47,622 nt of DNA from JBNKWA01 sp050299555. GTDB lineage: Bacteria > Pseudomonadota > Alphaproteobacteria > Rhodobacterales > Rhodobacteraceae. Below, piece by piece: positions 41,661-47,622 of this stretch. The stretch covers positions 1 through 47,622 of the forward strand of contig JBNKWA010000051.1 of assembly GCA_050299555.1 (NCBI GenBank), in the 5' to 3' direction. The position numbers and the translations under genes are program-made. Position 1 is the stretch's first letter. Each line of letters opens with the position of its first letter. Under the pieces are notes generated by a model. That model had not been told where the DNA came from, searched no databases, and saw nothing but the letters and a program-made list of their open reading frames with translations.

Positions 41661-42905
41661 GTGATCGGTTCGGCCTTCCTGCTGTTCGCGGGCGGCGTCA
41701 ACGGGCTGATCCTGCCCCTCAGGGGCAGTGCCGAGGGCTTTTCGCCGATCTCGCTGGGCCTGCTCGGCACCGGCTGGGCGGTGGGCTATGTGCTGGGCTG
41801 CCTTCAGGTGCCGGGCCTGGTCCAGAAGGTCGGCCATATCCGCAGCTTCAGCGCCATGTGCGGACTGGCGGCGGTCTCGGTGCTGGCCTCGGTGCTGCTG
41901 ATCGAGGCGTCGTCCTGGATCGTGCTGAGAAGCCTTGCCGGCTTCTGCTTTGCCGGCGCCGCGATGATCGTGGAGAGCTGGATTTCCGAGCAGACCGATG
42001 CCGCCAACCGCGGCCGGGTGTTCGGCATCTACACCATGGTCAACCTCGCCGCGACCACGGCCGGACAGATGGCGATCACGCTTGGCGATGCGAACGGGTT
42101 CCAGTTCTTCGTGCTGGCCGGCATCTTCTATGCACTGGCGCTTCTGCCGACGGCGCTGACCTCGCAATCGGCGCCGCGGCCGCTGGTTTCGGCGAAGCTG
42201 GACCTCAGGGCGCTTTGGAAGAATTCGCCCATGGCGGTGCTCGGCGTGGCGCTGGCGGGCGTGTCGAACTCGTCCTTCGGCTCGCTCGGCGCGGTCTATG
42301 GCGAGCGCATCGGCCTCGACGTCACCACGATCGCGCTGTTCATGAGCGCTTCGATCCTGGCCGGGGCGCTGGCCCAGGTGCCGGTCGGTTATCTGTCGGA
42401 CCGCATCGACCGGCGGGCGGTGCTGGTGGGGCTGGCCGGTTTCGCGGCGGTGATCGACCTGGCGCTGATCTTCATTGCGCCGCGTACCGCCTGGCTGGTG
42501 TTGTCGCTGATCGCGCTTTTCGGCGGTGCCATCTTTGCCATGTACCCGGTGATCCTGGCCCATGCCAACGACCACGCGCCGCCGGACAGCTTCATCCGCA
42601 CCAGTGGCGGGCTGCTTCTGGTCTTCGGGCTCGGCTCCATCGGCGGGCCGCTGGGTGCGGGCCTGGTGATGGGCGTTGCCGGTCCATCGGGGCTGTTCAT
42701 GACGACGCTGACGGCGCATCTGGCCATCGTCGGCTATGGCTTCTGGCGCATCGCCAAGCGCGCCGCGGTTCGCACCGACCTGAAGTCCGCCTTCGTGGCG
42801 CAGTTCAACACCAGGATGTCGACGCCGCAATCGGCGGTGCTGAACCCCTCGGCCGGCGAGGCGGAGGTGATGGAGGCAACGACGCCGGAGTCTCAGAATA
42901 TGTGA
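41661..42905 (+). CDS. MFS transporter, YcaD-like
   Basis: This is a 12-helix major facilitator of at least 414 residues. The region WISEQTDAANRGRVFGIYTM and the half-repeat DRIDRRAVLVGLAGFAA match the YcaD-type branch of MFS proteins with unknown substrates. The N-terminus is uncertain. The GTG at 41661 lacks a ribosome binding site and falls inside the first helix. An in-frame CTG at 41640, with GGGGG seven nt upstream, would give the extra residues LLKIASL and a complete helix. No ATG is available in between. The 58-nt gap after the TRAP-binding protein gene suggests they are co-transcribed. A tRNA promoter follows the stop. Confidence 0.85.
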   Translation: MIGSAFLLFAGGVNGLILPLRGSAEGFSPISLGLLGTGWAVGYVLGCLQVPGLVQKVGHIRSFSAMCGLAAVSVLASVLLIEASSWIVLRSLAGFCFAGAAMIVESWISEQTDAANRGRVFGIYTMVNLAATTAGQMAITLGDANGFQFFVLAGIFYALALLPTALTSQSAPRPLVSAKLDLRALWKNSPMAVLGVALAGVSNSSFGSLGAVYGERIGLDVTTIALFMSASILAGALAQVPVGYLSDRIDRRAVLVGLAGFAAVIDLALIFIAPRTAWLVLSLIALFGGAIFAMYPVILAHANDHAPPDSFIRTSGGLLLVFGLGSIGGPLGAGLVMGVAGPSGLFMTTLTAHLAIVGYGFWRIAKRAAVRTDLKSAFVAQFNTRMSTPQSAVLNPSAGEAEVMEATTPESQNM

Positions 42906-42925
42906 TCGCCGCCGGCGTTTTGCCC

Positions 42926-42953
42926 TTGAAGCGCAGGGGCGAATGCGTATAAC
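42926..42953 (+). promoter_or_regulatory. Housekeeping-sigma promoter of the tRNA-Gly gene
   Basis: TTGAAG (42926-42931) and TATAAC (42948-42953) are separated by 16 bp and end 12 nt before the mature tRNA 5' end. This is the best -35/-10 pair in the window. Confidence 0.75.
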
Positions 42954-42965
42954 GGCGCCTCGGAC

Positions 42966-43040
42966 GCGGGTGTAGCTCAGGGGTAGAGCACAACCTTGCC
43001 AAGGTTGGGGTCGAGGGTTCGAATCCCTTCGCCCGCTCCA
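42966..43040 (+). tRNA. tRNA-Gly (anticodon GCC)
   Basis: The 75-nt sequence folds as a tRNA. The acceptor stem is GCGGGTG with CGCCCGC (one G-U pair), then discriminator T and an encoded CCA. The D-arm is GTAGCTCAGGGGTAGAGC. The anticodon stem CAACC/GGTTG encloses TTGCCAA with anticodon GCC at 42998-43000. The T-arm is GAGGGTTCGAATCCCTT. No T-rich terminator follows. Confidence 0.97.
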
Positions 43041-43112
43041 GAAATCCCCACAGGATCAGACGGCTGGCTTTCGTGAGCCGGCTTGCTTACGCGGCCTGGC
43101 CGATCTTGCATG

Positions 43113-43134
43113 CGGGCACCCGAAGCGGTGCCCG
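43113..43134 (+). terminator. Hairpin downstream of tRNA-Gly, weak terminator candidate
   Basis: CGGGCACC and GGTGCCCG pair perfectly (8 bp) around a 6-nt loop, 73 nt after the tRNA. There is no T-tract. It lies in the 271-nt gap before the convergent SDR gene, in which I see no gene. It may help end transcription from one or both sides. Confidence 0.35.
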
Positions 43135-43311
43135 TGGGGCGCAATGCCGCAGAATCAAGGTCTGCCGCCCCGAACCTGCGGGTGCACAGGCGTGCTTTGC
43201 CGGAGCCGTGGGTGCCGTGACGGTCTCCGGCCTCGCAGACCAGCCGCGCGCGGTACGTCCACCGGCGCGCCTCGGGGGAATCACCACCGTGTGGTCTTCG
43301 ACCGTCACATG

Positions 43312-44112
43312 TCAGTCGCAGCGCGCGCTCATGCCGCCATCCACCACGATCTCGGTCCCGGTCACGAAACGCGCCTCGTCCGAGCAGAGGAAGAGCGCGG
43401 CATTCGCGGTGTCACGGCCATTGCCCATCCAGCCCAGCGGAATGCGCCGGACGCGGGATTGCAGCAGCGCGTCCACGTCGCCGCCGGTGCGCTGGCCGGC
43501 CAGCCGGGTCTCGACCATCGGCGTGTGGAGCTGACCGGGGACCACGGTGTTGACCCGTACGCCTTTTGGCGCGAACTCCACCGCCGTGACCTTCGAGAAA
43601 TGGATGATCGCCGCCTTGGCCGAGGCATAGGCGATCTGCGGCGAGCCGGTGAAACGGGTGCCCGAGGTGGAGGAGGTGTTGACGATCGCGCCAGCGCCCT
43701 TCTTTGCCATATGCGGCAGCACCGCGCGGCAGGTCAGGTAGACGCTCTTGAGGTTGAAATTCATCTGCCGGTCCCAGCCGGCCTCGTCCAGATCGGTCGC
43801 GCCACCCTTGGCCGAGCCGCCGACGTTGTTGACCAGGATGTCGACGGTGCCGAACCTCTCGATACAGGCGGCAACCATCGCCTCGACCGCCGCACCGTCG
43901 GTCACGTCGCAGAGATAGGGTTCGATCTCGCCCCCGGCGGCGCGCACACGCTCCAGCGTTTCTTCCATCGTGTCGGCGCGCAGATCGACGGCAAAGATCT
44001 TGGCGCCTTCTTCGGCAAAGCGCACGCAGGTGGCGCGACCGTTGCCCCAGCCGGGCCCGACACAGCCAGCCCCGGTCACGATTGCGATCTTGCCTTCCAG
44101 CCGTCCGGCCAT
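43312..44112 (-). CDS. SDR-family NAD(P)-dependent oxidoreductase
   Basis: This is a 266-residue classical short-chain dehydrogenase. The cofactor motif is an unusual long variant (TGAGCVGPGWGNGRATCV instead of TGxxxGIG). The NNVGG motif follows, then the active-site serine in NTSSTSG and Y162/K166 in IAYASAKAAI. The long glycine loop is typical of a subgroup found in catabolic clusters. It would oxidise a secondary alcohol or ring-diol, or reduce a ketone. It is the last gene of the coupled operon: the upstream LigI-like gene ends 1 nt before its ATG. The substrate is unknown. Confidence 0.9.
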   Translation of the reverse strand: MAGRLEGKIAIVTGAGCVGPGWGNGRATCVRFAEEGAKIFAVDLRADTMEETLERVRAAGGEIEPYLCDVTDGAAVEAMVAACIERFGTVDILVNNVGGSAKGGATDLDEAGWDRQMNFNLKSVYLTCRAVLPHMAKKGAGAIVNTSSTSGTRFTGSPQIAYASAKAAIIHFSKVTAVEFAPKGVRVNTVVPGQLHTPMVETRLAGQRTGGDVDALLQSRVRRIPLGWMGNGRDTANAALFLCSDEARFVTGTEIVVDGGMSARCD

Positions 44113-44113
44113 G

Positions 44114-44989
44114 TCATCTCTCCTCGAAACGATAAAGTCTTGTCGGGTTGTCGACCATCAGCGCCCGGAGCGCGCCCGCGTCGGGCGCGATCTGTGGCAG
44201 CAGATCGAACAGGTCGCCGTCATCCGGTGGATCGGCACGGAAATTCGGATGTGGCCAGTCCGTGCCCCAGACCACCCGGTCGCCAAAGCGTTCGACAACC
44301 GTGTGGGCAAAGGGTACCGCATCCGCATAGGGCGGCTCCTGGCGCGAGGCGCGTTCGCAGCCTGACACCTTGCACCAAAGATTCTCATGGTCGAGCAGGC
44401 GCAGCAGCGCCTGGAACGCCGGTTGGTTGATGCCGAGCGAGGCATCCACACGACCGATGTGATCGACGACGACGGTACCGGGCAGATCGGCCAGCAGCGG
44501 CGACAGATCTTCGATCAGGTCAGGGCTCATGTGCACCTGAAGATGCATGCCCCGTTCGGCGAGACGCGGCGCAAGCGCGCGCAGCTCGTCTGGGCCGGCG
44601 CCCGGCGCGAGATGCGCCATGTAGTTGAAGCGCATGCCGCGAAAGCCCTGCTCTGCCAGCATGTCCAATGTCTCGTCGCTGGCATCCGCAGGTGCCAGCG
44701 CGATGCCCAGATAGCGGCCAGGACGAGCCTGCATGGCATCGACGACCACGGTGTTGTCATGCCCGTGTACCGCCGATTGCACAATCACGCAGCGGTCGAT
44801 CCCCATCTGGTCGTGCAGCGCGAACAGGGCTTCCTTGGGAGCGTCGGCAGGCTTGTAGCTGTTCGCGTCGGAATAGGGAAAGCGGTCGCGGGGACCGAAG
44901 ACGTGGCAATGGCAATCCGTCGCGCCCTTTGGCAACTGTGCGAGGGTCGTTCGCGGATTTCGTTTCCAGGTCAGGGGACGTTCATTCAT
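44114..44989 (-). CDS. Amidohydrolase-family lactonase, LigI-like
   Basis: This 291-residue TIM-barrel hydrolase belongs to the amidohydrolase family with 2-pyrone-4,6-dicarboxylate lactonase (LigI) and D-galactarolactone isomerase. Signs are TDCHCHVFGP with H27 and H29, FPYSDANSYKPADAP (a segment typical of this subgroup), QSAVHGHDN, a VVVDHIGRVD strand and the WGTDWPHPN aspartate near the C-terminus. LigI-type enzymes open lactones without needing a metal. The gene overlaps the carboxymuconolactone decarboxylase-like gene by 8 nt and is followed 1 nt later by the SDR. A lactone or cyclic ester intermediate is the likely substrate. Confidence 0.85.
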   Translation of the reverse strand: MNERPLTWKRNPRTTLAQLPKGATDCHCHVFGPRDRFPYSDANSYKPADAPKEALFALHDQMGIDRCVIVQSAVHGHDNTVVVDAMQARPGRYLGIALAPADASDETLDMLAEQGFRGMRFNYMAHLAPGAGPDELRALAPRLAERGMHLQVHMSPDLIEDLSPLLADLPGTVVVDHIGRVDASLGINQPAFQALLRLLDHENLWCKVSGCERASRQEPPYADAVPFAHTVVERFGDRVVWGTDWPHPNFRADPPDDGDLFDLLPQIAPDAGALRALMVDNPTRLYRFEER

Positions 44990-45554
44990 CGGAAAGCTCC
45001 GGCTCCGGGTCGTCCCCCATCGGAGGCACCCTGAAGATGTTGATGGTCAGCGAAATCAGCGTGTAATAGCCAAGCATCCCCACGAGATCGACAAGCGCCT
45101 GCTCGCCCAGAACCTCGATGGCGCGGGCATAAAGCGCATCGTCGACATGGCGTGTTTCATGCGCCGCGCGCGAAACGTCATAGACTGCCGCCTCGGCCGG
45201 ATCGTGGAAATCGGGCCGGCGGTTCTGCCGGATTTCCTCGATTATCTCGGGCGACAGGCCGGCCTTCAGCGCGTGCCCCTTGTGGATCTGCCACTCGTAC
45301 TCGGAGCCAAACACCCGACCCGTCACGAGGATCGCAAGTTCGGAGAGCTTGGGGTCGAGAACCGTGTCGTAGCGGCAGTAGCGGCCCAAGTCCTGCGCCT
45401 TGGCGGCCAGTTCGGGACGGTGCAGCCACACGGCCAGCGGCCCTCGGACCCCGCCGCGCGGGCCGCTGGCGATGGCATCGTGAATTTCTTGCTGCCGGAC
45501 ATTGTAGGTTGCGGGGTCTGGCGCGGGCAGACGTTGATCGGGCCAGCGGCTCAT
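44982..45554 (-). CDS. Carboxymuconolactone decarboxylase family protein
   Basis: This is a 190-residue all-helical CMD/AhpD-fold protein. The core motif YEWQIHKGHALKAGLSPEII matches the E-W-x-x-H pattern of the carboxymuconolactone decarboxylase side of the family. No CxxC is present, so it is not an AhpD-type peroxidase. LSELAILVTGRVFGSEYEW precedes it as expected. In aromatic catabolism these enzymes decarboxylate a lactone, but many relatives have no known reaction. The ATG at 45554 follows AAAGGA and overlaps the GST stop (ATGA); its own stop overlaps the lactonase start. It is therefore translationally coupled on both sides. Confidence 0.85.
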   Translation of the reverse strand: MSRWPDQRLPAPDPATYNVRQQEIHDAIASGPRGGVRGPLAVWLHRPELAAKAQDLGRYCRYDTVLDPKLSELAILVTGRVFGSEYEWQIHKGHALKAGLSPEIIEEIRQNRRPDFHDPAEAAVYDVSRAAHETRHVDDALYARAIEVLGEQALVDLVGMLGYYTLISLTINIFRVPPMGDDPEPELSDE

Positions 45555-46195
45555 CTTTGTGTCCTTTCGGTTCTTGCCCAGAACGGGTGATGGTGGGCGA
45601 ATGCCTGCAGCCACCCGTCGAGCCCGGGGTGAGCGTCTCGCCAATCGAGAGGCCGCCGCCAGTTCAGGTAGCCCAGTGCAGCGGCAAGGGTGAGCTGTAC
45701 AAGCTCCGCGCGCGACGGGTCTGGCAGGTCGTTCTCAAAGGCGGCGAGGGCTCGCGTTATCTTGCCTCGCTGATGCGACAGCCAGTGTTCGGACGCTTCG
45801 CTGGGCGCCCGAAAGCGGCTCTCATAGCTGATCAGAAGCGCGGCATCGGTGATCCCGTCCGCCAGCCGCGCCCGCGTCAGAACCCGAAACCTCTCCAGCC
45901 CATCGCCTGGCAGCAGCCGCCCGCCTCCGGCCAGCGCATCGAGCATCTCGAGGATGACGTGGCTATCGAAGAAGGCCTCGTTGCCAATCAGGAGGCAGGG
46001 TATCTTGCCCAGCGGATTCTGCACGCGAAGATGATCGGTCGCGTCCATCGTGTCGGCGGACTCCAGCCGGACCCGTCCATCCAGATCGAGCGCGATCAGC
46101 GCCATTCGGACCTTGCGTCCGAAGGGCGAGGTCTCGGTGCTGCGTAGAACGATCGGAACCGACCGATCTTCCCAACACGTGCGCAGCTCGGTCAT
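45551..46195 (-). CDS. Glutathione S-transferase family protein
   Basis: This is a 214-residue GST. The thioredoxin-fold N-terminus has the likely active-site stretch STETSPFGRKVRMALIAL and the glutathione-gripping NPLGKIPCLLIGNEAFFDSH. An all-helical C-terminal domain follows (RARLADGITDAALLISYESR). Members may conjugate, isomerise or cleave ethers with glutathione. In a transporter-lactonase-CMD operon a maleylacetoacetate-isomerase-like, beta-etherase-like or dehalogenating role is conceivable, but nothing in the sequence decides. Its start lies in a 17-bp tandem duplication (46191-46224). The 3' end overlaps the next gene by 4 nt. Confidence 0.88.
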   Translation of the reverse strand: MTELRTCWEDRSVPIVLRSTETSPFGRKVRMALIALDLDGRVRLESADTMDATDHLRVQNPLGKIPCLLIGNEAFFDSHVILEMLDALAGGGRLLPGDGLERFRVLTRARLADGITDAALLISYESRFRAPSEASEHWLSHQRGKITRALAAFENDLPDPSRAELVQLTLAAALGYLNWRRPLDWRDAHPGLDGWLQAFAHHHPFWARTERTQR

Positions 46196-46224
46196 TGCAT
46201 GCGCTCCGTCATTGCATGCGTTCC
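46191..46224 (-). repeat. 17-bp tandem duplication at the TRAP/GST gene junction
   Basis: On the minus strand GGAACGCATGCAATGAC is followed directly by GGAGCGCATGCAATGAC (16 of 17 identical). The first copy holds the TRAP large-permease stop (TGA 46211-46209), the second the GST start (ATG 46195-46193). The A-to-G change makes a GGAG Shine-Dalgarno eight nt ahead of the GST ATG. The ancestral state was probably a simple ATGA overlap. Confidence 0.9.
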
Positions 46225-47519
46225 GGCAGGAAGAGCGCGATCTGCGGAAAGGCGCAGAGCAGCACCAGCATCACCAGACCGGCGATCACGAAGGGCAGGA
46301 GGCCTCGGAACACATCCTCCAGTTCCACTCGCCCGTTCGAGGCGGATTGCACCACGAAGCAGTTTATGCCCACCGGAGGCGTGACCGCGCCGATTTCCAC
46401 CAGCAGCACCACGAAGATTCCGAACCAAACCGGGTCGAAGCCGAGGTCCATCATCACCGGGTGGGTGATCGGCAGAGTGATCGCCAAGAGCGCGGGCGCG
46501 TCCATCAGCATGCCCAGGGCGAGGTAGATCAGCGCGACCAGGACGACGATGATCCAGCGATTGACCTCGAGCCCGGTGAGAAACCCTCCGACGGTGTTGG
46601 TGACACCCGAGAGCGCGAGGAACTTGGAGAACACAAGCGCGCACATCAGGATCGCGAAGATCATCGCGGTGGTCCGCATGGTCTCCATCAGCGTGTCCTT
46701 CAGGGCGATGCCCTTGAAGCCGCGATGCCGGATCAGTGCGAGGACCAGCGTCAGCACCGCCCCGATTCCGCCGGCTTCCGTCGGAGTGAAGACGCCGAGG
46801 TAGAGGCCCGAAACGATGGCCACAATGATCAGCACCAGCGGACCGGCCATACGCAGCGACACCACCTTTTCGCGCAGCGGGTAGGTCCTGGTCTCCATCG
46901 GCGCCAGTTCGGGAGTTATCCGCACCCGCACCCAGATCGCCAGACAGAGGATCAGTGCGAAAAGGATGCCCGGGATGAAGCCTGCGATCAGGAGTGCACC
47001 GATGGAGCTGTCGGTGAGGATGCCATAAACGACGACCAGCGCGGAGGGCGGAATCATCACCGCAAGCGTACCGGCAATGGCGATCGAAGCCGAGGCGAGG
47101 CTTTTGTCATAGCCGCGGTTCAGCATCTGCGGCAGCGCAAGCTTGGTAAAGACGGTCGCGGTGCCGACGGACGAACCCGAGGCCGCACCGAAGGCGGCGG
47201 CGCCCAGCGTCGTCGAAATCGCAAGCCCGCCGCGCAGCCCGCCAAGCCATTTCGATGCGGCTTCGAACAGGTCTTCGCCCAGCCCCGCCCGCATGGCGAA
47301 AAAGCCCATGAGCAGGAACAGAGGAATGACCGAGAAGTGGAACGAGTGCGTGGTGTCGAAGAACACCGTCGAGAGCAACGCGGTGGCGGCGTTGAACCCC
47401 ACCAGCGCGGCGAGGCCAAGCGCCCCGACGAGGCCGAGGACCACCATGACGTTGATGCCGAGCAGGATGCCGACGAAAAGGCCCACCGTGCCCAGAAGGC
47501 CGATGATCAGATTGCTCAT
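46209..47519 (-). CDS. TRAP transporter large permease (DctM/SiaM)
   Basis: This 436-residue protein is the 12-helix ion-transporter superfamily subunit of a TRAP system; it imports a solute, usually an organic acid, with sodium or protons. Family features are FHFSVIPLFLLMGFFAMRAG, AAFGAASGSSVGTATVFTKL, IPPSALVVVYGILTDSSIG, FTPTEAGGIGAVLTL and GAVTPPVGINCFVVQ near the C-terminus. The ATG overlaps the stop of the small permease gene (ATGA). The gene heads into the GST-CMD-lactonase-SDR genes, so the imported compound is probably their substrate. The binding protein should lie beyond the window edge. Confidence 0.95.
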   Translation of the reverse strand: MSNLIIGLLGTVGLFVGILLGINVMVVLGLVGALGLAALVGFNAATALLSTVFFDTTHSFHFSVIPLFLLMGFFAMRAGLGEDLFEAASKWLGGLRGGLAISTTLGAAAFGAASGSSVGTATVFTKLALPQMLNRGYDKSLASASIAIAGTLAVMIPPSALVVVYGILTDSSIGALLIAGFIPGILFALILCLAIWVRVRITPELAPMETRTYPLREKVVSLRMAGPLVLIIVAIVSGLYLGVFTPTEAGGIGAVLTLVLALIRHRGFKGIALKDTLMETMRTTAMIFAILMCALVFSKFLALSGVTNTVGGFLTGLEVNRWIIVVLVALIYLALGMLMDAPALLAITLPITHPVMMDLGFDPVWFGIFVVLLVEIGAVTPPVGINCFVVQSASNGRVELEDVFRGLLPFVIAGLVMLVLLCAFPQIALFLPERMQ

Positions 47520-47622
47520 TCGATTTCCTCCGGTTCGGCGTCGGGCAGCGTGCCGCCTAGCGCGGCCAATACCGCGTCAATGACGAATTGGATGGTCAGG
47601 AGCGCCATACCAAAGGCGATCG
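47516..47622 (-). CDS. TRAP transporter small permease (DctQ), C-terminal fragment
   Basis: Only the last 34 codons are inside the window. They read as the end of a membrane helix (AFGMALLTIQFVIDAVLAAL) followed by an acidic tail (PDAEPEEIE), as in DctQ proteins, and stop in an ATGA overlap with the large permease start. The position directly upstream of a DctM gene makes the assignment likely although the fragment is short. Confidence 0.8.
   Translation of the reverse strand, partial: IAFGMALLTIQFVIDAVLAALGGTLPDAEPEEIE

Noticed and set aside
43073..43311. A gene between tRNA-Gly and the SDR gene
   Set aside because: Frames here run into the antisense of the SDR and have no ribosome binding site or recognisable domain.
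46192..46644. Open frame overlapping the 3' part of the TRAP permease gene, ending at the GST start
   Set aside because: It runs in another frame through a conserved permease sequence and has an Arg/Gly/Ala/His-rich composition typical of shadow frames; only its last six codons (MTERMQ) are of interest as a mini-ORF.

Overview
The window is about 47.6 kb of GC-rich DNA that reads as a chromosomal segment of an alphaproteobacterium, most likely Rhodobacterales. Supporting signs are the Rhodobacter-type FtsQ N-terminus, the murB-ddl-ftsQ order, two tandem DUF1127 genes, an RpiR-type IolR with GGAA-N6-TTCC operators, TRAP transporters, a BKACE (DUF849) enzyme and dense, often overlapping genes. 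Only one RNA gene is visible, tRNA-Gly(GCC). I see no phage, insertion sequence, plasmid or CRISPR signature.

Layout. At 1-6.6 kb on the minus strand, the division/wall genes murB, ddl and ftsQ (cut by the window edge) sit behind a GNAT acetyltransferase and an orphan molybdopterin subunit of the xanthine dehydrogenase family, with a DUF3592-like membrane protein further upstream. At 6.6-12.2 kb on the plus strand are valS and then a tight aldo/keto reductase, HisC-like aminotransferase and AllA-like ureidoglycolate lyase trio. At 12.5-16.3 kb lies a probable carnitine module: an L-carnitine dehydrogenase fused to a thioesterase and a beta-keto-acid cleavage enzyme, with DUF1203 and class II aldolase genes on the other strand. 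At 16.5-22.7 kb are gnd (6-phosphogluconate dehydrogenase), two membrane proteins, an EEP-fold hydrolase, a GAF-GGDEF-EAL cyclic-di-GMP protein and a DksA-like zinc-finger protein.

At 22.8-29.7 kb is a myo-inositol locus: iolG divergent from iolR, followed by iolC (fused to DUF2090), iolD and iolB. Two perfect GGAA-N6-TTCC palindromes lie exactly where an IolR repressor would act. iolE and iolA are not in the window. At 30.0-30.6 kb two 70-residue DUF1127 proteins end at a strong intrinsic terminator. At 31-36 kb are a UvrD/PcrA helicase and a KefF/KefC-type antiporter pair. This segment is bracketed by two arrays of one palindromic repeat (16-mer CGTCCCCATGGGGACG, unit about 166-169 bp) in opposite orientations. 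I do not recognise this repeat family, and it is the most unusual signal here.

At 36.6-43 kb are a small Cys-containing protein, pyruvate carboxylase, an orphan Tat-exported TRAP binding protein, an MFS transporter and the tRNA. At 43.3-47.6 kb a translationally coupled minus-strand operon runs TRAP small permease, TRAP large permease, glutathione S-transferase, carboxymuconolactone decarboxylase-like protein, LigI-like lactonase and SDR dehydrogenase. It looks like an uptake and catabolism cassette for an unidentified organic acid or lactone, possibly aromatic-derived.
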